Assembly (NCBI GenBank): GCA_045128915.1
Contig: JBGVIT010000035.1
Span: 1-42,208, forward strand
DNA length: 42,208 bases
Direction: 5' to 3'
DNA from: RGIG9115 sp045128915
GTDB lineage: Bacteria; Bacillota; Clostridia; UBA1381
Position 1 is the first letter of the stretch, and the number at the start of each line of letters is the position of its first letter. Made by a program: the position numbers and the translations under genes. Positions 33,869-40,508 of the stretch are shown one piece after another. The notes beneath the pieces were generated by a model. The model saw only the letters and a list, made by a program, of their open reading frames with translations. It had not been told where the DNA came from and made no database searches.

Positions 33869-34306
33869 TTAGCTCCTTTCTTGGTAAATGATACAATCTT
33901 TGCGGTCACTACCAACATAAAGTATTGCTTTGTCAAAAAGCAAACTATCTTCTTCAAACTTCTGTCCGTCATAATAGTCTTGAGCTTTATCCAAAGTTTC
34001 AAACCACCTGAACTCATAGAAGTTTACCATCATTGAATATTCGTACACCCAATAGCCTTCCGGAATTTCAACGGCGTAAGCATCTTCGAAGTTTTCTCCT
34101 TCAAAGTGTTTAGCCCAATAATGCACTTTGTCCTTTTCCTGTTGGAAAGGCTCGGCATATAAATAATGAAATTCTCCATCCGTTCCGAAGACCACTACTG
34201 TCTTGTCCCTGTGGATTATACACTCAACTGCACCTTTCTTGAAAATATGTAACGATACAGGACAAATTGTAGAGCAATAGAACTCTACCAAATCTTTTAC
34301 CGTCAT
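33869..34306 (-). CDS. Unknown small protein with VKDLV amino end
   Basis: 145 residues, starting MTVKDLVEFYCSTI. Alternating strands are followed by two acidic aromatic blocks (VHYWAKHFEGENFEDAYAVEIPEGYWVYEY and FRWFETLDKAQDYYDG). The end IYQERS overlaps the ribosome binding site of the next gene. Its ATG shares one base with the stop of the upstream gene (TAATG). Soluble and unrecognised; one of the island's set of proteins with related amino ends. Confidence 0.7.
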   Translation of the reverse strand: MTVKDLVEFYCSTICPVSLHIFKKGAVECIIHRDKTVVVFGTDGEFHYLYAEPFQQEKDKVHYWAKHFEGENFEDAYAVEIPEGYWVYEYSMMVNFYEFRWFETLDKAQDYYDGQKFEEDSLLFDKAILYVGSDRKDCIIYQERS

Positions 34307-34671
34307 TAAAACACCTCCGAATTTTGCAATTTTTTCTTGGTTTTGTATTCTTCATAAAAGAAATCTCTATTTCTTTCAAGCAACCACAGTACATAATACT
34401 TCTTTTCACTTGACATATTTGTTGAAACGAAGTCTATACGAATATCATCGGCGGAAAGATTACTTGTTTCATCACCGATAACAGTTAATTTGCAAAGTAG
34501 CTCTCTATACCCATATAGGTTTGTTGCTTTAATATAGAAAACACCCGAACACTCAAATACATGAATACATATTTCTCCGATACACATAAAGGCAGTATCT
34601 ATCAGTTCTTTTGCTCTCTGCGGATATTTCTCCATTTGTATTAACTGAGTATTATTTGCTGAAACAGACAT
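34306..34671 (-). CDS. Unknown small protein in the recombinase operon
   Basis: 121 residues, not recognised. It contains AKELIDTAFMCIGEICIHVFECSGVFYIKATNLYGYRELLCKL, which looks like a helix followed by a three-stranded sheet, and a Lys-rich tail (YEEYKTKKKLQN). GTGAGG precedes the ATG nine to ten bases after the upstream gene's stop. No membrane segments. Confidence 0.65.
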   Translation of the reverse strand: MSVSANNTQLIQMEKYPQRAKELIDTAFMCIGEICIHVFECSGVFYIKATNLYGYRELLCKLTVIGDETSNLSADDIRIDFVSTNMSSEKKYYVLWLLERNRDFFYEEYKTKKKLQNSEVF

Positions 34672-34680
34672 AATACTACC

Positions 34681-35070
34681 TCACTCGATTATCAACGGTA
34701 CCATAAACGCTTCTGTAATTTTTTCTTTTCCTATATTATATATGTAGAAATAATGCAACCCATCCAAATAGAACTCTTTAACAACGCTACCAATTTTTCT
34801 TTTGCTACGCTCCGGCAAAATCCGTATTTCAAGTCCTTCGCCGATATGTTCAGGTATCAGTTTCATATTTGTACCGATAAAAAGCAAATGGTTAGATTTT
34901 TTAATTCTTCTGTTTTCTATAGTATCAATATGCTCTTTGCCATCCCGAATGGTCTCTTGGTCATAAACGGCGTTGTACCGTAACCAATCAGACAACTTTG
35001 TTGTACCGGGAGTGAAAGTTTTATCAAGTAGTTCTAATACGTCATACATATAAATCTCTTTCTTTTTCAT
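34681..35070 (-). CDS. Unknown small protein, first gene of the recombinase operon
   Basis: 129 residues, not recognised. ATG 35070 has GGTGG about seven bases upstream and is preferred over the in-frame start at 35088. The amino end KKKEIYMYDVLELLDKTF resembles the VKDLL-type starts of its neighbours; a basic middle (RILPERSKRKIGSVVKEF) and a beta-rich end (FYLDGLHYFYIYNIGKEKI) follow. It opens a run of seven tightly packed genes ending at 31980. Confidence 0.65.
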   Translation of the reverse strand: MKKKEIYMYDVLELLDKTFTPGTTKLSDWLRYNAVYDQETIRDGKEHIDTIENRRIKKSNHLLFIGTNMKLIPEHIGEGLEIRILPERSKRKIGSVVKEFYLDGLHYFYIYNIGKEKITEAFMVPLIIE

Positions 35071-35089
35071 AAAACACCACCATTTCAAT

Positions 35090-35151
35090 ATATTCTTAAA
35101 AAATATAATAAAAAAGTATACTAATTTTGCCCTTAAACCATATTCTTAAAA
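35090..35151. repeat. Direct repeat upstream of the recombinase operon
   Basis: ATATTCTTAAAA occurs at 35090-35101 and 35140-35151, 50 bp apart, in the control region of the operon starting at 35070. It may be a pair of regulator sites or promoter elements; the region is very AT-rich. Confidence 0.35.
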
Positions 35152-35264
35152 CTTGGTTGTACCTGCTTTTGAATTATTCAACCAAATACAAGGACTTTTT
35201 GAGAATGGTCAGCTGTGATGATACCGCATTCTTCCGCTAAAGCCAAGGCCTTTTTAAAGAAAAA

Positions 35265-35299
35265 ATCGTGCAAAAAGCGATTTCTCACTTTTGCACGAT
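35265..35299 (-). terminator. Terminator after the Cys-rich protein gene
   Basis: An 11-bp stem (35265-35275 and 35289-35299) with a T-run on the minus strand. It ends the transcript of the gene at 35353-35832 and separates it from the recombinase operon. Confidence 0.75.
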
Positions 35300-35352
35300 A
35301 TTTTGCATAATTTTTAGCACTTTATAACGATAACGCCCGGTGAACTGTGGCA

Positions 35353-35832
35353 TTATCTTTTTTTCAATTTCTGTAAAAGTTCAATTTCTTCATTTTTTAT
35401 AAAGCAAGGCTTACACATAAGACATTCGAGATACCCATCAATATAGCCCTGATCGAGCCCTTGACTATACCCAAGTTGTCTGCACTCACACCAATCTTCC
35501 TCACAAAGTTCTTCATCTTCCTCTTGAAGCCTTTCGATATAACCTTTTGTGAAACCCTGATTGTAACCCGCATCATATGCTTCCATAATTTCTTCGTCAT
35601 CAACATCGTCATCATCTGCATCAAATTCACAATCTGGGTGATAGTAGCACTCCTTATCACAGTTTTCGCCATTACACATAACCATTTTGTTAAAGGGGCA
35701 ATAAGAACCTTGATTGTTTTCATTACCTGCATACAATGGATGATTTACACATTGGATACCACCACAAGCACCTTTTTCCACACAACCACATAATTTACCT
35801 GTTAAAAACGGACAACGTGTTATATTATTCAT
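35353..35832 (-). CDS. Acidic Cys-rich protein with GX3 repeats
   Basis: 159 residues, function unknown. The first 75 residues hold many Cys (RCPFLTGKLCGCVEKGACGG, then CNGENCDKECYYHPDC), spaced like metal- or Fe-S-binding knuckles. An acidic hinge follows (DADDDDVDDEE). The second half has two runs of Gly every fourth residue, GYNQGFTKG and GYSQGLDQGYIDG, separated by EEDWCEC. Gly at every fourth residue in a helix is the pattern of Yae1-type 'deca-GX3' proteins, which are Fe-S cluster adaptors, although homology is not established. AGGAG precedes the ATG. It is a single-gene unit. Confidence 0.7.
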   Translation of the reverse strand: MNNITRCPFLTGKLCGCVEKGACGGIQCVNHPLYAGNENNQGSYCPFNKMVMCNGENCDKECYYHPDCEFDADDDDVDDEEIMEAYDAGYNQGFTKGYIERLQEEDEELCEEDWCECRQLGYSQGLDQGYIDGYLECLMCKPCFIKNEEIELLQKLKKR

Positions 35833-35880
35833 TCTGATCAGCTCCTATAAATGAAAAATCTTATCTTCTTAAACTCAACT

Positions 35881-36663
35881 TTACATTTCTCTCAAACGAG
35901 CAGCTTCTTTTTCATCCTTACAGTACTGTAATAGAATATGATTCCCGTTTTCGTCACGTTCGACGGAAGAAAAGGAGGCAACAATATCATCATACTCAAT
36001 CTTGAATGTGAAATTTCTTTCTTCATATTTAAACTTACCGTTGGTTTCAAAAGCTTTATGTTTCATCATCTTATCAAAAATGCGTGTTTCCTGAATGAAA
36101 TTTTCCAGATCTGATGGAGAGGAAAAGATGCCTGCATAATAGACATCCATGGTTTTAGTGGTTTCGTCGCCATTATATACGGTTTCGACATCGAAGATTT
36201 CACCCAAGCAAGGTATAGAAAAGTCGGTCCACCTGTCCCACTCGTCGTCATATTCAGCTTTAAAACTTACACTCTTATAACCCTCATAATCCCTTAAAAA
36301 CACCGAGAAGTGTCCGGCGTTAAAATCGCCGTCCTCAACTCTATCTTTTAACTCTTTGTAGGTATTAAACCCCTCGGAGTAATAGTCCAACTCAGTATTA
36401 ACTCTTAAAGTTTCATTTACAGGTGGTTCATCATATAGAAGAAAAAATCTATATCTGGGAACTTCTTTGAGTGAACCGGGAATTGCAGATAACTTAAACC
36501 CATTCTTACTTGCCTGCAAATTATTTTCATACTTCTTTACCCATTTTTTCTGCTCCGCCAACGGAACAACATCTGCAACCTCGTTTCTAAAGAAAATGTT
36601 TTTTCTGCTTATCATAGTAGAAGCAAAAAGCTCTAACAATTCTTTAACCTTTATATTTTTCAT
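35881..36663 (-). CDS. Unknown 260-residue protein with VKELL amino end
   Basis: 260 residues from ATG 36663, with TAGGAG ten bases upstream; GTG 36672 is too close to that site. It starts MKNIKVKELLELFASTMIS, like the smaller island proteins, then has an acidic, aromatic body (YDDEWDRWTDFSIPCLGE; MDVYYAGIFSSPSDLENF). The C-terminal third is beta-rich (EERNFTFKIEYDDIVASFSSVERD). No known domain recognised. Its leader (TAGGAGTGTG...ATG) is nearly the same as that of the gene at 38259, suggesting shared ancestry or shared translational control. Confidence 0.7.
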   Translation of the reverse strand: MKNIKVKELLELFASTMISRKNIFFRNEVADVVPLAEQKKWVKKYENNLQASKNGFKLSAIPGSLKEVPRYRFFLLYDEPPVNETLRVNTELDYYSEGFNTYKELKDRVEDGDFNAGHFSVFLRDYEGYKSVSFKAEYDDEWDRWTDFSIPCLGEIFDVETVYNGDETTKTMDVYYAGIFSSPSDLENFIQETRIFDKMMKHKAFETNGKFKYEERNFTFKIEYDDIVASFSSVERDENGNHILLQYCKDEKEAARLREM

Positions 36664-36672
36664 AGTGTTCAC

Positions 36673-36976
36673 ACTCCTAAATTTCTATTAAATTTTGCAA
36701 AATAAAAGGGGTTTCAAATCTCTAAAACCACCTGAACCCCACAAATATCATTAACTATTCAAATTAACAATAACACATAAAACTACTAAACTTACACTTA
36801 ACCCTCTTTTTTTATTTAATCGCCGCCAAGCAGGTTCATTATGGCAACAATTTTTCTCTGCTCGGCGACGATAATTAAAAATGCGGTTATTAACCGACAC
36901 TAAAAAACTACACTTGTGGTAAATTTGGATAGGAGTAGAAAAGGACCAAATTATGCAATTTTTTAGGCGGTTCGCA
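36673..36976. other. Non-coding gap with a minus-strand RNA hairpin
   Basis: No gene is supported in this 304-base gap. At 36821-36833 and 36858-36870 the minus-strand RNA can form a 13-bp stem that includes two G-U pairs; on the plus strand those positions would be mismatches. The loop is 24 bases. No T-run follows, so a simple terminator is unlikely. The structure lies about 160 bases upstream of the gene starting at 36663. Confidence 0.5.
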
Positions 36977-37792
36977 TTAATAATTCAAAGTAATTTCTGC
37001 TTTGACAGCGCTTTTTAGTGCATCTAAAGCCGCGCACCAATCTTCAGCATCTCTCAATACATCTTCCTTGTTTTCAACGGTGAGCAACACAGTATACCAT
37101 AAATTTTCTACTGTAACCTGTGTTATGTTTTCGTGTTCAAGCATCATTATAACAGTTTCTTCAAGCACAGTCTCTAAGTTCTTGAAGTTAAATATCTCTG
37201 ATTCGTGATCTATGTTATATCCGGCTTTACCACCGTAATACACTTCCCAAAAATCAGGAATATCAACAAACAAATTCTTATCGCTATTAAAGATTTCATA
37301 CACGATAGGAATTTCAATCAACCTTCTTTTAACTGTACTTTCAAAGTCAAACACTTTGTCAATATCTTCTAAACCACAACTGAAATTCACTTTTGGTGTT
37401 GTTTTTTCATAGTAACCAACAGTATAAGGAATTTTCTCAAAATATTTACCGTTAAAAGCAAATAAATCTACCTGTACTGAAAGACTTATAGGATCATTTA
37501 TAAGCTTATCTTCTATATAATCTTTAACCATATCCAAAGTATCACAAAAATTTACTGATACAATACCTCTTTCATCGGGTATATAAGGATATACTAACTT
37601 CGCAATAGAAGTTACAACTACAAAAGGAGGAACTTGAACGAACATTTCACCTGCATTATACATACGATATGCCGAGGTAAAATTATCAACATTCTTTCCA
37701 ACCCATTCAAGTCTTTTTGTCAACACGGGAGTAACTACTCCAGAAATATCTGATAAAAAGTCTTTTTCTCTACAAATAATATTTTTTTCCAT
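36977..37792 (-). CDS. Unknown protein downstream of the 20-bp palindrome array
   Basis: About 271 residues, not recognised. It is soluble, alpha/beta and acidic, with segments EMFVQVPPFVVVTSIAKLVYPYIP, TLDMVKDYIEDKLINDP and a helical C-terminus (TVLEETVIMMLEHENITQVTVENLWYTVLL). The start is ATG 37792 or GTG 37801; AAAGG lies between the start and the palindrome array, whose first unit begins at 37813. Placement of the array so close to the start suggests this gene is the one controlled. A TATAAT (minus strand, 37822-37827) overlaps the first unit. Confidence 0.65.
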   Translation of the reverse strand: MEKNIICREKDFLSDISGVVTPVLTKRLEWVGKNVDNFTSAYRMYNAGEMFVQVPPFVVVTSIAKLVYPYIPDERGIVSVNFCDTLDMVKDYIEDKLINDPISLSVQVDLFAFNGKYFEKIPYTVGYYEKTTPKVNFSCGLEDIDKVFDFESTVKRRLIEIPIVYEIFNSDKNLFVDIPDFWEVYYGGKAGYNIDHESEIFNFKNLETVLEETVIMMLEHENITQVTVENLWYTVLLTVENKEDVLRDAEDWCAALDALKSAVKAEITLNY

Positions 37793-37812
37793 ACAAGACA
37801 CAACCTTTCCAC

Positions 37813-37922
37813 TTTTATAAAATTATACTTACTTTCATGAAACCATTGCCGGTTTTATAAAACGGCTATGAGTTTCATGAAACACCGCACCGTTTTATAA
37901 AAATGACAACTCTTTTATAAAC
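37813..37922. repeat. Six 10-bp palindromes at exact 20-bp spacing (iteron-like operator array)
   Basis: Units start at 37813, 37833, 37853, 37873, 37893 and 37913. They alternate TTTTATAAAA, TTTCATGAAA, TTTTATAAAA, TTTCATGAAA, TTTTATAAAA, TTTTATAAAC. The two unit types differ by paired changes that keep perfect symmetry; only the last unit has lost one base. The ten bases between units are unrelated. A 20-bp period places every site on the same face of the helix. Confidence 0.92.
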
Positions 37923-37995
37923 AAAATCTTAATAACCACAAATACCAACAACCAACCACCAGCACCTATGTATAACCCCATATAGCTTACATAAT

Positions 37996-38259
37996 TTAAC
38001 TATCAAAACCTTTTGCATCTTCAGCTCTTAACACCAACACCTCTTTAGCCGCCTTTGGAGCAGAAAAAATGCAAAGAAATTCGATGTCTTTTAAATCTTC
38101 CATAACCAACTTCATGTTTAAGTCGCCATCCATAAGATCGCTTTTCTTTTCCTTTAACCCCTCTGGAAGAATAACGATCAATTTGTCGTCATCCTCATAA
38201 TAACGAATACCTTGAAAATATTCGGTTACGATTTCCACGGTTGTTTTAGCTTTTGCCAT
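37996..38259 (-). CDS. Unknown small protein, last gene of the ribbon-helix-helix operon
   Basis: 87 residues from ATG 38259, which has AGGAG ten bases upstream overlapping the stop codon of the previous gene (TATTAGGAG). A longer frame from 38328 would run back through that gene and is rejected. The sequence MAKAKTTVEIVTEYFQGIRYYEDDDKLIVILPEGLK, then NMKLVMEDLKDIEFLCIFSAPKAA, looks like a small alpha/beta domain. Function unknown. Its leader resembles that of the gene at 36663. Confidence 0.65.
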   Translation of the reverse strand: MAKAKTTVEIVTEYFQGIRYYEDDDKLIVILPEGLKEKKSDLMDGDLNMKLVMEDLKDIEFLCIFSAPKAAKEVLVLRAEDAKGFDS

Positions 38260-38272
38260 GACACTCACACTC

Positions 38273-38938
38273 CTAATAAATATTTTTTTCTTGTTTAATC
38301 TTTTCTTCCATAACCAACAACTCTTCAATCTTCATATAACCCATAAGCATATCTATGATATAAGGTCTTAACCACGTCGCCTTACGAGAACTGCCCTCGA
38401 TAAGAGAGAGGAGGTAAGCAAGTTTATGCTTGTCCACCTTTTTGGCGTGCTTTTCTATATAGTCCAAGCTGATCTTACGGAGATACACCAACTCTGTTAA
38501 GCAGTCTTGTAGGTCATATGCCGCCGAAAATTTACTTTCCGGCAAAATAGCAACCATATCCGAAAGAAATAAGGTTTCTCTTGAAATCTGACCGCTACCT
38601 GTGTAGAAGGCAAGACGAGCTTCTTCTATATATCCATCTCTAATAAGGTTTACAGTATGCTCACCAATTTTTAACTTCAACTGTTTTGCTGCCCATTTTA
38701 CCGAGTTTTTTGCACTTTCATAAGAGATATTAAATTCGGCGCAAAAAGCCTCGTAGTCATAACCGCATTTGATAAAGAAAGTGATTTTCTTTTTGGCAGG
38801 AGTACGGGACAACCACTTCATTGAATTAACATAGTTGATAAGCTCAGACATCAGTTCTTTTTTATCCTGCAACTTTTCATCTTGACTGTCTTTTACTGCG
38901 TTATACTCTCTTGACAACGCTTTGAAGATACTCTCCAT
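38273..38938 (-). CDS. Unknown helical protein with a possible helix-turn-helix
   Basis: 221 residues, largely helical, starting MESIFKALSREYNAVKDSQDEKLQDKK. The segment CGYDYEAFCAEFNISYESAKNSVKWAAKQL (about residues 58-87) fits a helix-turn-helix of the sigma region 4 type. The C-terminus is rich in Leu, Lys and Glu (YMKIEELLVMEEKIKQEKN). It lies six bases after the double ribbon-helix-helix gene and is probably co-transcribed. It could be a second DNA-binding or replication-control factor of the island; this is inference, as I recognise no full-length family. Confidence 0.6.
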   Translation of the reverse strand: MESIFKALSREYNAVKDSQDEKLQDKKELMSELINYVNSMKWLSRTPAKKKITFFIKCGYDYEAFCAEFNISYESAKNSVKWAAKQLKLKIGEHTVNLIRDGYIEEARLAFYTGSGQISRETLFLSDMVAILPESKFSAAYDLQDCLTELVYLRKISLDYIEKHAKKVDKHKLAYLLSLIEGSSRKATWLRPYIIDMLMGYMKIEELLVMEEKIKQEKNIY

Positions 38939-38944
38939 ACGAAA

Positions 38945-39271
38945 TCACCCTTTATTTACGTAATTTAGCCCTTCGTTGAGTGCAACTGAGATGTACCTAC
39001 TTTTACTGCACCCAAGCTCTTTTGCCGCCTTATCAACCATCTTTGTTAACCCCTCTGATGTTCTTACCGTAACAACCTTTTTCTGCTCCGATGTCTTTTC
39101 TACCTTAGGAATTTCAACACCGGTGCGAGAAAGTTGCATGGCAACAGACAGTAATAATACCTCGGAAATGCTCATCTTTTTCTCACCTGCAATATACACT
39201 AACTTATTGTAAAGGTTTAAGGAAAGAGCAGTACCGAGAATATGATTTTTCTTCACGCTAAACATTCTCAT
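38945..39271 (-). CDS. Protein with two ribbon-helix-helix motifs (DNA-binding regulator)
   Basis: 108 residues. The first half (LGTALSLNLYNKLVYIAGEKKMSISEVLLLSVAMQLS) and the second half (VVTVRTSEGLTKMVDKAAKELGCSKSRYISVALNEGLNYV) each fit the CopG/Arc ribbon-helix-helix pattern: short strand, helix, turn with Ser, helix. Normal members carry one such motif and dimerise, so this chain could form an intramolecular pseudo-dimer. ATG 39271 follows AAAGGA; ATG 39265 is possible. Direct repeats (39318-39348) lie just upstream and could be its own operator. The 20-bp palindrome array at 37813 is another possible target. Confidence 0.7.
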   Translation of the reverse strand: MRMFSVKKNHILGTALSLNLYNKLVYIAGEKKMSISEVLLLSVAMQLSRTGVEIPKVEKTSEQKKVVTVRTSEGLTKMVDKAAKELGCSKSRYISVALNEGLNYVNKG

Positions 39272-39317
39272 CACGTCCTTTCATATAATAATATTTCTTT
39301 CTGTAGTAAAAGACGTA

Positions 39318-39348
39318 ACACATGTCCAATTTTTATACACGTGTCCAA
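39318..39348. promoter_or_regulatory. Two direct repeats upstream of the double ribbon-helix-helix gene
   Basis: ACACATGTCCAA (39318-39329) and ACACGTGTCCAA (39337-39348), 19 bp apart, lie 45-75 bases before the start codon. The period is close to two helical turns, as expected for cooperative binding by a regulator, probably the adjacent gene product. Confidence 0.55.
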
Positions 39349-39387
39349 AAATATTTTTCTAAAAACACTAATATAACTTCTAACCCA

Positions 39388-39924
39388 TTAACTCAATGTT
39401 TCTTTGATTTTCTTCACTGCTTTATCACTCTGTAGGAGATATGAAAAAAATTCTACGTAACCAAGTTCTCTGATATGATTAGCGAATTTTCTGATGGCAA
39501 TTTTATCTTCGTAATACAAAGACAGTTCTAACAAGCGCCATATGTCTATGCCTTCCAGCAAAAACAAATTTTCACGCAAATCTAAAAACTCTTTAACAAG
39601 GTGATCTGTATCACATTCCATAATAACATCATCCTCAAAAGGTTCTGTTGTTAAAATATCAAAGCTCTCTATATCATCATATTCTTCAACCATTTTCTCA
39701 AAGGAAAACGTTCTTTCTCTATACATGCTGAGTTTTTCAAACTTGCTACCTTTTTTATCAATGTATTTCAAGGGAATATACCCATCATCCTTACAACCCA
39801 TTATCTTTAAAAATGCATCTGAAACATACTCACGATTATACTCGTTCATTTCACTAACCAACTTATCAACTTTTTTCAATTTCTCTGGTGTCATAACCGG
39901 ATTGATACTAAACGTTACCAACAT
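39388..39924 (-). CDS. Unknown acidic helical protein
   Basis: 178 residues from ATG 39924, with AGGAGG nine bases upstream; a TTG at 39930 is too near that site. It starts MLVTFSINPVMTPEKLKKVDKLVSEMNEY and contains an acidic helical middle (FSFEKMVEEYDDIESFDILTTEPFEDD) and a Leu-rich C-terminal half (DLRENLFLLEGIDIWRLLELSLYYEDK). No recognised domain, signal peptide or membrane segment. It lies 47 bases after the gene ending at 39972. Confidence 0.65.
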   Translation of the reverse strand: MLVTFSINPVMTPEKLKKVDKLVSEMNEYNREYVSDAFLKIMGCKDDGYIPLKYIDKKGSKFEKLSMYRERTFSFEKMVEEYDDIESFDILTTEPFEDDVIMECDTDHLVKEFLDLRENLFLLEGIDIWRLLELSLYYEDKIAIRKFANHIRELGYVEFFSYLLQSDKAVKKIKETLS

Positions 39925-39971
39925 ATACAAAACCCTCCTTATAATAAATTTGATGGTTAAAAATCTCTTTT

Positions 39972-40244
39972 TTAATAACTATAAATCTTACCTACTTCAA
40001 CGGGTTCAAACAAACCCATCTCAAACATAGCCTTTACAACGCTATAAGAACTCACGTTATTATCGACCTTAATGAAACTATATGTTGCAGCACTTGGAGT
40101 AAAAATATATTTTTCATTTTTCTTAAAAGGTCCTATAATACCAAACACTTTAAGCTCCGGATTAAAGAGAATGAACCCATATCTTCCAGCTCTAAACTCC
40201 TCAGCCATAAAAACAGCAAGTTCCAATGTTTCAAACTTTATCAT
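39972..40244 (-). CDS. Small unknown protein preceded by an Arg-containing leader peptide
   Basis: 90 residues beginning MIKFETLELAVFMAEEFRAGRYGFILFNPELKVFGIIGPF. The amino end resembles the other small island proteins, with a short beta-rich body and a C-terminal helix (YSVVKAMFEMGLF). GGAGGTGA lies six bases before the ATG and also contains the stop codon of a tiny upstream frame (40251-40277). It is the first full gene of the island read from the right. Confidence 0.65.
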   Translation of the reverse strand: MIKFETLELAVFMAEEFRAGRYGFILFNPELKVFGIIGPFKKNEKYIFTPSAATYSFIKVDNNVSSYSVVKAMFEMGLFEPVEVGKIYSY

Positions 40245-40250
40245 ACCGAC

Positions 40251-40277
40251 TCACCTCCGATACCGTAAATTAACCAT
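40251..40277 (-). CDS. Possible 8-residue leader peptide
   Basis: GGGAGGTGAA directly precedes ATG, and the frame reads MVNLRYRR followed by TGA. The TGA lies inside the GGAGGTGA binding site of the next gene. Three of eight codons are Arg. A TATAAT (40296-40301, minus strand) sits about 18 bases upstream, so the transcript would begin almost at this frame. This fits a translation-coupled or attenuating leader, though a chance frame cannot be excluded. Confidence 0.4.
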   Translation of the reverse strand: MVNLRYRR

Positions 40278-40508
40278 TTCACCTCCCGAAAAAGCATTAT
40301 AAAATACAACGGAAATTTTTAACCATCATATTTATTACCTTTGCTGTCTCAATAGATGTCAAAATCGGATTTTTTATGTGTTATTAAATTTCATTTATGT
40401 TTCTAAATGCTGTTATTTCAATTTTTGTACAAATAAAAAGATACCACCTGCTCCCGGAGGAGAGGTGGTATCTAAAAAACCTGCTATTTATAAATCAAAT
40501 CCCTTTAA
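40278..40508. other. Non-coding right edge of the island
   Basis: AT-rich. Besides the promoter of the leader/small gene unit and the hairpin at 40439-40473, I see no gene and no direct repeat matching the left island edge. Confidence 0.5.
40439..40473 (-). terminator. Orphan terminator-like hairpin
   Basis: An 11-bp perfect stem (40439-40449 and 40463-40473) with an inner CTCC/GGAG stem; T-run on the minus strand. No minus-strand gene ends here, since the next feature to the right is a plus-strand fragment. It may be what remains of a deleted gene or an insulator at the island edge. Confidence 0.6.

Noticed and set aside
33868..34017. Longer form of the VKDLL protein gene starting at 34017.
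   Set aside because: It would overlap the upstream gene by about 150 bases; AGGAG five bases before ATG 33867 and the shared amino end support the shorter form.
37813..37922. CRISPR array at the evenly spaced repeats.
   Set aside because: Repeats are only 10 bp, spacers only 10 bp, the units alternate between two forms, and no cas genes are present.
38260..38328. Longer form of the 87-residue protein starting at 38328.
   Set aside because: It reads back through the end of the preceding gene; a ribosome binding site lies before ATG 38259.
38945..39271. The double ribbon-helix-helix protein as the antitoxin of a toxin-antitoxin pair.
   Set aside because: The next gene product is 221 residues and helical, with no visible toxin fold such as RelE, MazF or PIN.
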